64,000 nucleotides of DNA from Trematomus loennbergii (lineage: Eukaryota > Chordata > Actinopteri > Perciformes > Nototheniidae). The stretch's first letter is position 1; each line of letters opens with the position of its first letter. The stretch is from NCBI GenBank assembly GCA_012861695.1, contig JAAOOA010000116.1:25534970-25598969 (forward strand), written 5' to 3'. The notes below the pieces were generated by a model, which saw nothing but the letters and a program-made list of their open reading frames with translations, was not told where the DNA came from and searched no databases. Of the stretch, positions 21,801 to 33,061 are shown piece after piece. The position numbers were made by a program, and so were the translations under genes.

Positions 21801-24709
21801 CGTTTGTGTCGGAGGCTGTTAAAGGCAATGCTTTTGTCACGTTTTCCCCTTCAATTCTGAGAAACAAGTCGTTTTCTATGAGTTTTGGATGGCCGAAGAC
21901 ATGACATTACCCACAATCCTCTGTAGCAACCATAGACTGTATAAAACAATTAAATAATACATTATTCCGAGTGTGCTTGCTTTTCTCTTTGAAAGTCATC
22001 ACATAACGCATTGTAATACACGTTTCGGCTGCATTAAATATGACATATCTGCCGTAGTTAACTATGTATAGAGCCCTGATGACAAGACTTCTAGACAAAC
22101 AGGAACTGCCGCCAAAACTGAAAACTTGACGTGGATCTTAAATATATAAGCAATTAAACAACATCTTACATTTCTTTTCACACAATACGTCTCCTTGCAG
22201 TATCAACACTAATTTGGCTGACTTTTATATTTGATCCAATTGGTAGATAGGTTGTATTTACACCATAACGGTGCACAGCTGATAGAAAGGGACACCTACT
22301 GGTTAAAGCACGTTATTGCATTTTATAATTTTATTATTAGATATTAAAGGTGGGGTAGGTAATTTTGGAGAAACCAGCTTGAGTTCGCTAGAATTTGAAA
22401 ATACACAGCCGGAACAAATCTGCCACTTCCTTAGAGCCCCTCCTCCAACACACAAGAACGTGCACATGACCAATGAGGGCACGAGATAAGTTTGTGCACA
22501 GATGGAAGGCTGACAGGCAGGTAGGCCATCCAGTTATTTTAGCCGGGCCGGCTAAAATGATTGGTCGTGCTTTTTACAGCTACGGCTTCCACAGATGACA
22601 TTTTTTTTATAATTTTTTGTCAAAGCACTTAAGATATTCATTGCTATCGGGATGTTTCGAGCATTCCATGGAATATAACAAAAAGTGTATCTCGAGCCGG
22701 TTTCTCAAACTTACCTACCCCACCTTTAATAGGATCCCTATATATATTCTTTACTCGTCGTTATTCTCTACTAATAGTTAATTAAATAAAAGATTAAAGG
22801 GGGACGGACGGACGGACTTTACTGGCATTGATCCGGACCAGTGACCTTGTATAAAGTTCACAACTGGACCTTTAATAAAAAAAGTACCCCTGCTGTATAT
22901 AATGACTATTTTGCACATCCCTTCAAGATTTCAAGATTTTCTAAGGTTTATTGACATATCATATTATACACAACTACGGTGTAGTTATGCAATGAATGAA
23001 AAACTTGGGTCGCAGGTTCCTCAACAGTGCATTACAAGACATCTATCAATATGTGTGTACCTCCACCATTACATTGTCATATTCTGCACATTTCTTATAC
23101 TATCTACATACATCTTATAAGAGTATAATACATATGTATAATATCAGTTAAAATAAGTGCTTAAACATAGTTAACATTGCAGGAAAGCAATATATTAGAC
23201 GTTAAGTACTTTGTCAGGCTTAATATTTATCTGTAGATACAAATTTCACTGTGTGTGCTGTGTGCTCTGCATGTGTGACCATCAAAGAGGGTTTCATCCC
23301 TCCATATTCATCTTCTATACCCCCAAAGCTTTTTTCTTATTCAAAAGAAGACCTTAACCTAAAGTATTCTTTAATGTTTAAATAAAGCCTTATTAGTTTG
23401 TCTGTTTTGCACATCCTCCTATTAATATCTAATAATAAAATTATAAAATGCAATAACGTGCTTTAACCAGTAGGTGTCCCTTTCTATCAGCTGTGCGTTA
23501 TGGCGTAAATACAGCCTATCTACCAATTGGATCAAATATAAAAGTCAGCCGAATTAGTGTTGATACTGCAAGGAGACGTATTGTGTGAAAAGAAATGTAA
23601 GATGTTGTTTAATTGCTTATATATTTAAGATCCACGTCAAGTTTTCAGTTTTGGCGGCAGTTCCTGTTTGTCTAGAAGTCTTGTCATCAGGGCTCTATAC
23701 ATAGAGTTAACTACGGCAGATATGTCATATTTAATGCAGCCGAAACGTGTATTACAATGCCGTTATGTGATGACTTTCAAAGAGAAAAGCAAGCACACTC
23801 GGAATAATGTATTATTTAATTGTTTTATACAGTCTATGGTTGCTACAGAGGATTGTGGGTAATGTAATGTCTTCGGCCATCCAAAACTCATAGAAAACGA
23901 CTTGTTTCTCAGAATTGAAGGGGAAAACGTGACAAAAGCATTGTACACACACTAAAACCTATCAATGTCGTTTAATTAACAAGGATAATCTGGTGTTTTT
24001 GAGTTGATGAGTAGTGGAGATATCACTGTCAAATCAATCGACAGTAAGGGGAATACTTACTTCCGGGTGTACAATTCTCCGTTATCCAATGGGAATGGAC
24101 GCTCACATTGCCTTTAACAGCCTCCGACACAAACGAATGCCGTGCTTCCCTAAGCGTCAAATACCGACGCCGATGGGAATACATTGCAATCAGTTGAAAG
24201 CTCTTTGCGTCCGTTGATGAAGCTGAAGGAGCCTCGGCGCGTCACAACTGGACGCCACGGGACCCTGACCAAGCGTCGCTCCTGGACGCTTAGGGAGTGA
24301 GAGTGTGTTGGCATGTGATTATGAGACTGTTCTGAGCCCATAAATGTCTGACCAATTGTTGAACAGCATTTCCGAGCACATGACTTGTGTTTAAAGTTTA
24401 TAGTCCGTTTTAATTTTGCCCATGTGAACGCAAACGAACCTTCTGAAAAATGAAACAATGTAACAAACTGTGGTCTGGTGCGCACCACAGAAGTGGACTA
24501 TTAGGTGTGAATGCAGTCTTTAGCCAGGTATTTAACACAAGTTCCTTCCCCCCCCCCCCCCTCAGGACCTGATGAAACGCCCCAACTCGTCCTGGTACAT
24601 AGCCATAGCCGAGGAGATCTTCCACCAGGTGATCATCATCCCAGACAGCAGTGTCCTGGAGGCAGAGCGCCCTCTGGAGGCAGAGCCGCCTCACAACACA
24701 CAGACATAG
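9667..24709 (+). CDS. il10rb: IL10RB/CRFB4-like class II cytokine receptor, last five coding exons
   Basis: Five exons join in phase: 9667-9845, 11447-11601, 11824-11977, 13664-13809 and 24566-24709. They encode the second half of the D1 fibronectin-like domain, both halves of D2, a membrane segment and a short tail. Exon phases (1/0/1/0) follow the class II cytokine receptor plan. Family marks are GRVRAQ with W in D1, ITYWQDG at the end of D2a, and [12 protein letters not shown] in D2b. The tail has [14 protein letters not shown] and resembles the short IL10RB tail. In the family this chain pairs with IL-10, IL-22, IL-26 or IFN-lambda type receptors at the cell surface and recruits TYK2. Exons for the signal peptide and D1a are not found and should lie before base 1. 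Another short-tailed CRFB remains possible. The il10rb-ifnar1 order supports the call. Confidence 0.75.
10010..11328. mobile_element. TIR element in il10rb-like intron
   Basis: The ends CCCTTTTCCAC (10010) and GTGGAAAAGGG (to 11328) are inverted. Internal sequence is non-coding. No convincing target duplication, so the superfamily is not assigned. Confidence 0.6.
11447..11601 (+). CDS. il10rb: il10rb-like exon: first half of D2
   Basis: Acceptor CCTCAG ends at 11446 and the donor AAG/GTGTGA follows 11601. It reads [11 protein letters not shown], then [17 protein letters not shown], and ends [12 protein letters not shown]. This is the D2 A-to-C strand region. It enters in phase 1 and exits in phase 0. 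Confidence 0.8.
11824..11977 (+). CDS. il10rb: il10rb-like exon: second half of D2
   Basis: Acceptor CTACAG ends at 11823 and the donor is ATCG/GTACG. It reads [20 protein letters not shown] and then the cysteine of TAVCES. LxPWTxYCVxV is the D2 F-strand signature. The exit phase is 1, as expected before a membrane exon. Confidence 0.85.
12190..13615 (+). pseudogene. Tc1-like transposase remnant, split by another element
   Basis: The left part (12227-12620) reads [40 protein letters not shown] residues and [10 protein letters not shown]. The right part resumes at 13229 with [13 protein letters not shown] and ends [16 protein letters not shown], then SDLKHF. This is the C-terminal two thirds of a Tc1/mariner transposase with frameshifts. 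It lies between the D2b and membrane exons. Confidence 0.8.
12624..13228. mobile_element. Harbinger-type MITE inside the Tc1 copy
   Basis: The termini AGGCCCTGACACACC and GGTGTGTCAGGGCCT lie between TTA copies (12621-12623 and 13229-13231). Removing it rejoins the Tc1 frame at GPL/VPV. The 3-bp TTA duplication fits PIF/Harbinger. 605 bp, no ORF. Confidence 0.8.
13664..13809 (+). CDS. il10rb: il10rb-like exon: transmembrane segment
   Basis: Acceptor TTGCAG ends at 13663 and the donor is GAG/GTGTGT. After DEEAPW there are about 24 hydrophobic residues ([20 protein letters not shown] and on), then the stop-transfer YRKR and [12 protein letters not shown], a juxtamembrane motif of this receptor family. 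Confidence 0.85.
13880..14116. repeat. left part of an interrupted fish repeat
   Basis: Rich in AAGTAAAAGTA motifs. It continues at 18965-19290 after the 4.8-kb insertion. A related uninterrupted copy runs through 60320-60600. Confidence 0.6.
14693..15470. mobile_element. hAT MITE with BED-finger fragment
   Basis: TAGTGATG at the left and CATCACTA at the right, flanked by the 8-bp duplication GTCTAGAG (14685-14692 and 15471-15478). At about 15078-15165 on the + strand [20 protein letters not shown] is a BED-type zinc finger of a hAT transposase. The rest of the ORF is lost. Confidence 0.8.
16171..18332. mobile_element. longer, inverted relative of the 12.6-kb Harbinger-type MITE
   Basis: The ends AGGCCCAGACACACC and GGTGTCAGGGCCT match the MITE at 12624-13228 in reverse orientation (16171-16440 and 18037-18332). 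The middle 1.6 kb is absent from that copy and includes another TIR element. Confidence 0.65.
16451..17542. mobile_element. TIR element nested in the Harbinger copy
   Basis: The ends CCTGTACTACGA and TCGTAGTACAGG are inverted. An extra internal TCGTAGTACAG lies near 17445. No ORF. The target duplication is not clear. Confidence 0.55.
18965..19290. repeat. right part of the interrupted fish repeat
   Basis: Continues 13880-14116; matches 60360-60560 closely (AAAGTGTTATCAAAGCTGG onward). Confidence 0.6.
19364..20328. mobile_element. Kolobok-type TTAA element
   Basis: AGTGGACCTATCATGC at the left and GCATGATAGGTCCCCT at the right lie between TTAA at 19360-19363 and 20329-20332. The paralogous sequence at 39450-39520 has a single TTAA here, proving the insertion. 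Shorter relatives are at 53912 and 56277. Confidence 0.85.
20333..20770. repeat. dispersed repeat, also at 39503-39920
   Basis: Both copies share the segment from ACAGTTTGAAG to CAAAATACTGGCTCTAAC with moderate divergence. No coding potential. Class unknown. Confidence 0.7.
21379..21626. repeat. short hairpin inserted in the left palindrome arm
   Basis: About 80 bases starting GAAGGATTCACACTTG are inverted at 21545-21626 around a centre near 21500. GGATTCACACTTGTATTTC occurs twice within the arm. The right palindrome arm lacks this block. Confidence 0.75.
22348..22725. mobile_element. Kolobok-type MITE (AGGTGGGGTAGGT family)
   Basis: AGGTGGGGTAGGTAA and ACCTACCCCACCT termini between TTAA at 22344-22347 and 22726-22729. 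It sits at the centre edge of the palindrome. Confidence 0.8.
22800..23410. repeat. unclassified interspersed repeat in palindrome centre
   Basis: A segment starting near TTCAAGATTTTCTAAGGTTTATTGAC and including CACAACTACGGTGTAGTTATG looks like a dispersed fish repeat, but no second copy exists in the window. No coding potential. Confidence 0.4.
24566..24709 (+). CDS. il10rb: il10rb-like terminal exon: cytoplasmic tail and stop
   Basis: The exon starts at GAC after CTCAG and stops at TAG 24707-24709. It encodes a tail of 47 residues containing [20 protein letters not shown] and an acidic [10 protein letters not shown] end. It lies 10.8 kb from the membrane exon because of transposon growth in the intron. 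The polypyrimidine tract before the acceptor is a run of 14 C (24548-24561). Possible AATAAA sites at 25162 and 25174 lie in repeat-derived DNA. Confidence 0.7.
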   Translation, partial: DLMKRPNSSWYIAIAEEIFHQVIIIPDSSVLEAERPLEAEPPHNTQT

Positions 24710-25199
24710 AAGCAGGGGGGTAGCCGCATGAAGAAGAGCTGATCTGCAGTCAGGTGAGACTGTAACAGATTATCAGCAGGGACACTGAGAAACAGTGGAA
24801 GCATGGATTCTTGCCTGACATCAGAGTTTGAGCACATTTTCCAGGAGTCCCATATGAAACAGTGAAGAGGGGAGATGGCAGAGCGACAGGAATGATAGCT
24901 CATCCTGCTGATGTTGTTCCTGTGATGGACAGGTGTAATGATGCCCTCATTTCACCTCATGCTGATAGGAGCATGGCACCCACACAAGTATTTATGCTGC
25001 CATGGTCAGGGTCGGGAGGATTATTTAAAAAAAGTAATTGCTAGTTACCTATACAACATTTTTTAAGTAACTTCATTTGGGTATTGAAATATTAAAATAA
25101 TGTAATCCGATTAATGCTTTCCGTTACTCTTGGATTACCTAATTGTCAAATACAGGCTAATAATAAAAGAGAAAATAAATATAAGATGTTTTTTACTAA
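24710..25199. other. 3' flank of the il10rb-like gene
   Basis: The first 280 bases after the stop are unique and probably 3' UTR. From about 25010 a fish repeat fragment (CAGGGTCGGGAGGATTATTT, then TAATCCGATTA) is present. Two AATAAA hexamers at 25162 and 25174 could end the transcript. Confidence 0.45.
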
Positions 25200-25570
25200 A
25201 GGTGGGGTAGGTAATTTTGGAGAAGCCAGCTCGAGTGCGCTAGAATTTGAAAATACACAGCCGGAAAAAATCTGCCACTTCCTTACAGAGCCCCTCCTCC
25301 AACACACACGAACGCGCACATGACCAATGAGGCACGAGATAAGTTTGTGCACAGATGGAAGGCTGACAGGCAGGTAGGCCATCCAGTTATTTTAGCCGGG
25401 CCGGCTCAGATGATTGGTCGTACTTTTTACAGTACTACGGCTTCCACAGATGACATTTTTTAATGGATTTTTTGCACTTAAGATATTCATTGCTATCGTG
25501 ATGTTAGAGCATTCCATGAAATATAACAAGTGTATCTCGAGCCGGTTTCTCAAACTTACCTACCCCACCT
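25200..25570. mobile_element. Kolobok-type MITE (AGGTGGGGTAGGT family)
   Basis: Same family as 22348-22725. The right TTAA (25571-25574) is intact and the left has changed to CTAA. Confidence 0.75.
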
Positions 25571-25583
25571 TTAAGTTTATTAA

Positions 25584-26761
25584 CCTGTTAAGCCCTGAGC
25601 CTGTTTTTCAGGTCTCAGGCTCGAAAATGACATTCCCAGAACAAATGACCATATCTTCCCTTCTAAAAGGGTTAAATTAATAATCTTTTTTCTCAAAGTA
25701 ATGATAAACCTGTGAGTTGGATGTAGAAAAGTCAGAATCAATATAGATGTTTTTTATTTTAAAGAAAATTCAGATTTTACATAGTAAAAAACTGTAAATG
25801 ATAGTGTCCGTCCAAAAATTCTTTTTTACTTATAGTGAAAACTACCCTTGGATGATGGGTAAGTAGACTAAAAGCTTTAGGAATCCAAAGTACAACATAT
25901 AAGTACCCTGTATCAAGATTGATGCAAAACAAGTGACATTTGACCTTTTTAGAGAGGTTTAGCCAAAAACACTCCACCTCTGAGGTGATTTGAGTGGAAA
26001 TTGTTTTGTTTTCATATCTCTGGAACCCATTGGTCGATTTTGATGGTTGACACCTCTTTCTGACCGTTGGAGCCAATATAATCGAAGGGGGAGTCCCCCA
26101 CACACACTCATTGTGAAACAAAAAGGTGGGGGCTTTGCGCATGTAATTTTGTATTAGAGTGAAGCTACAGTCTAGCTCTGACATCTAGAAACGTAAAAGC
26201 ATGGATTATCCGTCTGTTTGCTCATGGATTATCAGACATCATTTCAAAGGGACACAGACACATTGGATTAACCTATGGATTAACTTCAGCAGCGTTTTTA
26301 TCGTTTTAATGCCATTGAAGACCACTTTGGAGAGACTACAGAGCCAAGGTAAAAATGTTAGCATTTTTAGCTACCTAGCGTCACCTGTTTTGATGTCTGT
26401 TTTTGTTTATAACGTCGCAAATTTGTATAATTCAGTGATAATGAGGGTACCCATCGATTATGTGTCACCTCACGATGTGAATCGATGTCATGGATGTGGA
26501 GAAGAGATAAATAATAAGGTTTTGTGAGTGATTTTCGGTGCAGTAATCTGTTAGCATTTTTCGCTCGTTGCTAATTCAGAGGCTCAGTGTTAGCATTGTG
26601 GGTTTTCTTTAAAAAAAAAAAAAAAAATGATCAGTTAGATGAGTTTCTTACCGTTACATGGATATAAAACATTCATAGTTTATTAATTAACATGCCCTCA
26701 GACACTGTTTCCTGCAAGATGTTGCGGCAGTGCCCCGGTACCGGGGCTCTCAGGCAACAGG
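25584..26761. mobile_element. piggyBac-type TTAA element
   Basis: CCTGTTAAGCCCTGAGCC at the left, CTCTCAGGCAACAGG at the right, TTAA at 25580-25583 and 26762-26765. Pyrimidine-first termini fit piggyBac. A 108-codon frame at 26201-26527 has no recognisable domain. Confidence 0.55.
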
Positions 26762-26928
26762 TTAAGTAAAACAACAGAACTATGAAACCTTAGAAAAAAA
26801 GAAACTTACATATTTAGTATGAAAAAGGATTTAATTTGAAGGAAAAGCTGTCTTTCATGAAGCATATTCAGGCAGTAGCCTATGGATCTTAATCATAAGA
26901 AAAGTGGTTTTATTTACAGAGGGTCTAA

Positions 26929-27243
26929 CGGCCCGTCCACACAGCAGCGTTGGAAGCTTCTTCCATTCACTTTGAATGGGGTGACGTCACTTTTCGCCGA
27001 ACTGCATTGTGGGAAGCAGAGCGGAGCTTTCCTGGCGTTTCAGGCTGCAAAAGTTGAGCAATGTTCAACTTTTGAAGCTTCTGAAGCTTTCGGTGGAAGC
27101 GTCAGCCAATCAAATCATATGCCAGTACAAGCTCTAGCCAATCAAACCGCTGCTTGTGTGTCAGGGGCGGGAGATTCATGTGATTGGTTGTTGAGACACG
27201 CCCGCCGGCAAGCTTTTTCCAAAGCCGCTGTGTGGACGGGCCG
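26929..27243. mobile_element. Harbinger-type MITE
   Basis: CGGCCCGTCCACACAGCAGC at the left and GCTGTGTGGACGGGCCG at the right between TAA copies (26926-26928 and 27244-27246). A 23-base end of the same family is at 62499-62521. Confidence 0.8.
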
Positions 27244-27246
27244 TAA

Positions 27247-27797
27247 CAGACATGTTGTATCAGGAGCATCATTCCACTGACAAACCCACAAAGCAAACAC
27301 CACTCGCTGCACATCATTCCATTACAATGATCTGTTCATCCCCAAGCCTTGCCATGGTGCTATAAGAACCAACATTTACCATGTGATGTTAAACACTGCA
27401 TAATCTGCCGTTCAATGGGCATCACATTTTGTGAAGCATTCATAGTTTTAACATCCCTTATTGTGGTAATAGGAAGTTTTCCTAATTGTATTTTTATGGT
27501 GAACGTTGAAAACTAAATGTGAAAGTGTATTTGTCTCTCACAGTTAGCTAAATGTTTACACTTTATTGTTGTACTCAGTTCCACTTGAATAAAGTATTTT
27601 TGAACTTGTGCTATGAGTTGCTGTGTGATTGAAAAGAAACAATACACAGAAACGTTAAAGAGTCGTTCATGAAATGGAATTCAAATAAATGACCTGTATT
27701 GCTGAAATATGAGGGGGAAAACATGTGATAATGAGCAACTGTGGTAGCTCATTATAACAAATGAGCTCATTATAACAAATGAGCTACCACAATAGCT
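27247..27797. other. intergenic, no gene seen
   Basis: AT-rich unique-looking DNA. At 27741-27791 a small palindrome (GTGGTAGCTCATTATAACAA and its complement) is present. Confidence 0.5.
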
Positions 27798-27801
27798 TTA
27801 A

Positions 27802-28201
27802 TGTTCAAAAAGCTCTTTATTTTTGCTCATATGCCTGTGCTGCAGCACCTCTTTTCACCCTCTGTCTGAAACCAGAGCCCAGTCTGCTCTGATTGGTTAG
27901 CTGGCCGGCTCTGTTGTGATTGGTCAACCACTTAGGGATATGTTGCCCCTTACTTTATCATGTATAATGTGTTGAAGTGCTAGCCAATAGAAGCGCAAGT
28001 GTTATGCAGTGATGTCACTGTGTTGCGGAAGTAAACCGAGGAGTACAAAAGAGGCATTTCAGGCAAGAGGGGTGTGTGGGTGAGAAACTCCCTCTGGCAT
28101 GACCTTCAGGATTTGAGCCTTTGCAGACCATTGACATGCACAAGAACCTTTATTACACACTACAGGAAAGGGAAGACTTAAAAGAGCATAATAGGGCCTC
28201 T
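27802..28201. mobile_element. TTAA element (AGAGGCCCTATT family)
   Basis: Left TTAA 27798-27801, right end ATAGGGCCTCT before TTAA at 28202-28205. A partial relative begins at 47854. Confidence 0.65.
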
Positions 28202-28218
28202 TTAAGAAGACAAACTAA

Positions 28219-28980
28219 TGGCGCGTTTCCACTACAGCGCGGAGCACGGTTTAAGAGGGCTGTGACGTCAGCGGCCCGTCTTTGGTTGCGTTTCCACTTG
28301 GCCTAGTACCGGCCGGCGGGTCCTAATTCACAGTTTTTCTGGCCTCATAAAATCGTGGGTCCAGGGCCAGAGACAACGAGGCTGAGTCGGGCTGAGTATG
28401 CTAAACTAGAGAGAGCGTCGCTGGCAAGGGGGCTACAACTACAACAAGATGGACATATTTGACCGTGATTTAATTGTAATACACGTTTCAAAATGATGCC
28501 GAAGTAACAACATACTGATATCGGTTAGTAAAAACCATGAATTAATGCTTTGGCAAGTCTGCAGACAGACGGCAGGCGAAAAACCTTTTAAAATGCGTGT
28601 TTTCTAAATGGAGATTGGCTAAGCTAACGCAGTATATGCTCCGACCGTCCACACTCACAACGGCCTATACAGACATAAATAAAGCAGCGACTGTATTCAC
28701 CATGACACAGACAGTCTGTGGTTTGTACTTGTTTAACTTTTGTCTAGTTTCTGAACATATATGAGGAGCTGTGAGCTCTGAGTGCTAACAGCTAACGGCT
28801 GTGTTGTTTTTCTGGGGTTCTCATTGAAGATGACGTCACGGCTCCGCCTACACTGCGTTACTATAGATACTACCCCAGTTCCTAAACTGTAATGGAAATG
28901 CGCCATAAAGTGAGCCAGTCCTAACGAGGCCTAGCCATACCGAGCGAGGCCGAGCGAGGCCGTGTAGTGGAAACGCGCCA
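28219..28980. mobile_element. Harbinger-type TIR element, uninterrupted copy
   Basis: TGGCGCGTTTCC and GGAAACGCGCCA ends with TAA on both sides (28216-28218 and 28981-28983). 762 bp. It shows the empty site of the hAT that splits the copy at 40939-42632. Confidence 0.8.
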
Positions 28981-28983
28981 TAA

Positions 28984-29430
28984 GAGTACACGAGGCTGGT
29001 ATTTATTACGTCAAAGCCCCTGACCTTTAAATACATTACTTTCAATGTAAAACATTTGTTATAAATATACATGTTTTTCTATATTAACAAACAAAATCTA
29101 CAACTAGTCAATCAATCAACAACTTTATTACTAGTATAACTATTGTTGGTAGCATGAAAAGTGAAGTGTAAATGTGAGTGAATGAGTTTTCTTGTGTCAG
29201 TAATTGAAAGCAATATACTTTAGGCTAAGTAATCACATTGCAGTGACTGACGTAGCAGATTGTTCTTTGTGTTGTTCAACCTCTTTGTTAGTATAAGAAA
29301 TATCAGTGTGACTTCTTTCATTGTATTATGTTGACATGCATTATGGACAATAGGGGAAGAGTGGTAAATACAATAGCACTACCCTGTTTGACTATCAATT
29401 CAGCACCAACTCATTTGAGATGTAGCTGTA
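28984..29430. other. intergenic, no gene seen
   Basis: AT-rich sequence with no coding or repeat signal that I can assign. Confidence 0.5.
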
Positions 29431-29434
29431 TTAA

Positions 29435-30313
<879 letters not shown>

Positions 30314-30317
30314 TTAA

Positions 30318-31126
30318 AGCTCATCAGAGTCAATCAATTCAAAACAAAAAACAAAAAATAGAAAAAACTGTTGAACTAAGGCACGCCTGTGCATGCAAGC
30401 CTACAGGAGGAGCTACACCTGAGGCTGTGCAGTCATCATTCAGTCAGGGTGTTGGTGACACACTGCTGAAACTCCATTTACTCTTTTACATTCCTGCAGC
30501 ACTGCAGGAATGTGGTTTACTGCAGAGCGGGTTGTTTGTGGGTGTCAATGTGGTCTGTTTGTTCAAACACTTTTCTGGATAAGGGATTGGATAGACCACA
30601 ACTAAATACATTTTGTATATAACGAATGAAGGCTACTCTGATCAAGTCATCCTCGTTTGGTTTTGGCATGATGTCACATATTTCCATATACAATGGAAAT
30701 GTAACAACATGGGAATTCAAAGAGAATGTCGTGACAGTTTTCTGCTTGAGATGCCAAAGGGACACTACTGTCAATTAAATCTGATCAAACTACACCCAAG
30801 TGCTAAAGTGTATAGCTGAGTTTATGAGATGTAATCACTTTATTACATCTATGGAAAAAATGAACGATGGCTATGTGGTGGTGTTATGTCATCTTCTCTT
30901 GCAATAAAAAATGTGTAGCCTCATGAGTAAATCAAATACATGATGTATGCTGATCTTTAAAACCCACACAAAGACTCAAATGAATAGGTTAGGGAGAAGA
31001 GTTTTGTTTATGTCTCATTAGAGATGGCATTCACCCCACTCCACGGGGCACACGTGCCATAGCTGCAAATATTTTTCACGCTGTCTCCTCTGCCAAACGC
31101 ACATGACAATCTGCTGCAGCATACCT
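30318..31126. other. intergenic, no gene seen
   Basis: Unique-looking DNA. Short frames at 30517-30774 and 30613-30819 have no recognisable domain. Confidence 0.5.
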
Positions 31127-31773
31127 GGGTTGCGGTCGAATAGTCAATTTAGCTTAGGAACCTTCCTAACGGAGTGAAATGACCCGGAAGTCCGTCAGTG
31201 GCAGCCATGATAAGTGCCGTTCGAATTCTCTAAATGAAAGGAAAGGAGGTTTCAAACTTCCTTTATAACCTCCTTTAGCTTAGGAACCACTGGACCTCCC
31301 TAACCAAAAGAGGAGGAAACATGCTGCCCCACAATGCCTTGCGGCCGCGGCATTTGCCGTCACACAACAGTCGGCCGTTCACGGAAACAACCGATTATGA
31401 ACGAGAAATGATATCATGATAGTTACGGTGCTTATTAAGCATTTTAAAACGTATGTGGTAAATTGCCAAAGTGCTTTGTTTTGAACGTTCATCAGTATTA
31501 TAATCAAAAAGAGAAATATGAACGTTAGGTTTACTGAAATGATCAAATAAAGTCAACATTTCACAGTCTTTACTGAGCTGTGTGGGGTTTGTTCAACTTT
31601 TAAAAGATCTTTGAATGGTGATATACACAGTGATAGATGTTAAGGACTAACGTTTATAATAAATACATTTGTATTGATTTTAAGATCTTTTCATACAATC
31701 ATACGTAGGCTATTGGGATCATTTGTATTAATGTGGACCGGAGGGAGAGGGTGACGAGCATAAGTGTCACTTT

Positions 31774-32497
31774 CAGTGGCGAGCCGTCAGGGCCCTCTAG
31801 GCCCTCTGTGAGGGCCTAAGATATTCCAAAAAATAATATTTAAAAACATTAAAAATATATATATATTTTTTAAATATATATTTTTTTAATATTATTTTTG
31901 TTATATTTTTCATTAGTTTTACCGAAAAAAAACTTGATTTAATAAAATAACATTTCCAAAGAAATAAATCCTTCGAATCTGCCTGTTCAGTCTCTGTTTG
32001 AATGTCAGTTACTATAGCGGGCCTCTCTGCGATTCACAGAGGGCCCGCTATAGTAACTGAACGAGAGAGTAATGTCAAATGACAGTACAATTGACCAATC
32101 ATATCTTCCCTCTAAATGGGTGGGTTTTATTATCGCGGACTTTATGACGAGTTCCGCCCGCTGTGAAACTGTTCTTGTTTCCATAGCAACAACAACTTCC
32201 TGTCAACAGCGTGAACTCGCCTTCAAAATAAAAGCATGCCAAATTACACTTAAGACATACAACTGCAATGAAAGTAACAAACACAATGCAATATCATTTT
32301 CAATGTCAAAGAACACAAATTGGGTTCACAGGTGTTGTTTTGTGTGGTAGAGGGTCGCTGTCATTGATGCGTTTTGCACCCTGGGCCGTTGTTTTGATAT
32401 TCCGCTGAAGTATACGCTGTGACGTAATAACGTCTTTTTTTCGAGGGAAGGGGTGGGGGTCAGAGGGCCTAGGTATAAAGCTCACGGCTCGCCACTG
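31774..32497. mobile_element. hAT MITE nested upstream of the ifnar1-like gene
   Basis: CAGTGGCGAGCCGT and ACGGCTCGCCACTG ends with the perfect 8-bp duplication GTCACTTT (31766-31773 and 32498-32505). A second inner inverted pair around GAGGGCCCGCTATAGTAACT lies near 32015-32060. Confidence 0.85.
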
Positions 32498-32756
32498 GTC
32501 ACTTTCCTTTTTTATTTCAATTCCAACTTTGGTCATGAAGAATATGTTTCTCTGTTGTCCCCGTTCATAAAGCATAAAACAACAGCATCAGAGCACGGTG
32601 ATGACAGTACAGTTACAGTAGTCCCTCGTTCTTATTAAACATCCATGTTGTAGTCCGCTGAAAACTGTAGTTTCCATAGTTTCCCCACAGCAGCAGACGC
32701 ACATTTATGACCTCCGCTGGCGCATCATAAACACGTCGGATAGTGAAAGTGCAGTC

Positions 32757-33061
32757 GGATTCTCTAAAGTACCGCAGTCTCTTCTCCTAAGTCCTTTTGA
32801 ATTCTCCTATCCACTATCCCTTAACCCCATGACGTTTCACTCCGAGGTCAAGGAATAGACGATAGGGTTAGAACTTAGGAGCTGTTTTTTTGGAGTATTC
32901 GAACGCAACCGGATTCTCTAAAGTACCGCAGTCTCTTCTCCTAAATCCTTTTGAATTCTCCTATCCACTATCCCTTAACCCCGTGACGTTTCACTCAGAG
33001 GTCAAGGAATAGACGATAGGGTTAGAATTAGGAGCTGATTTGTGGACTATTCGACCGCAAC
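32757..33061. repeat. ~154-bp tandem duplication
   Basis: Units at 32757-32910 and 32911-33061 both begin GGATTCTCTAAAGTACCGCA and end in CGCAACC. They differ at a handful of positions. Confidence 0.9.

Larger units (their letters stand above)
21341..24352. repeat. 3-kb palindrome with ~0.9-kb arms
   Basis: The left arm (21341-22352) and right arm (23411-24352) are reverse complements over most of their length, including CAACACACTCTCACTCCC at 21627 and its complement ending at 24310. The centre holds a TTAA element and unrelated repeat DNA. A single diverged arm recurs at 62565-63235. It may be a MULE-like or foldback element. Long frames inside are not genes. Confidence 0.8.

Noticed and set aside
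26201..26527. 108-codon + strand frame as a gene
   Set aside because: It lies inside a TTAA element and has no splice context or known domain.
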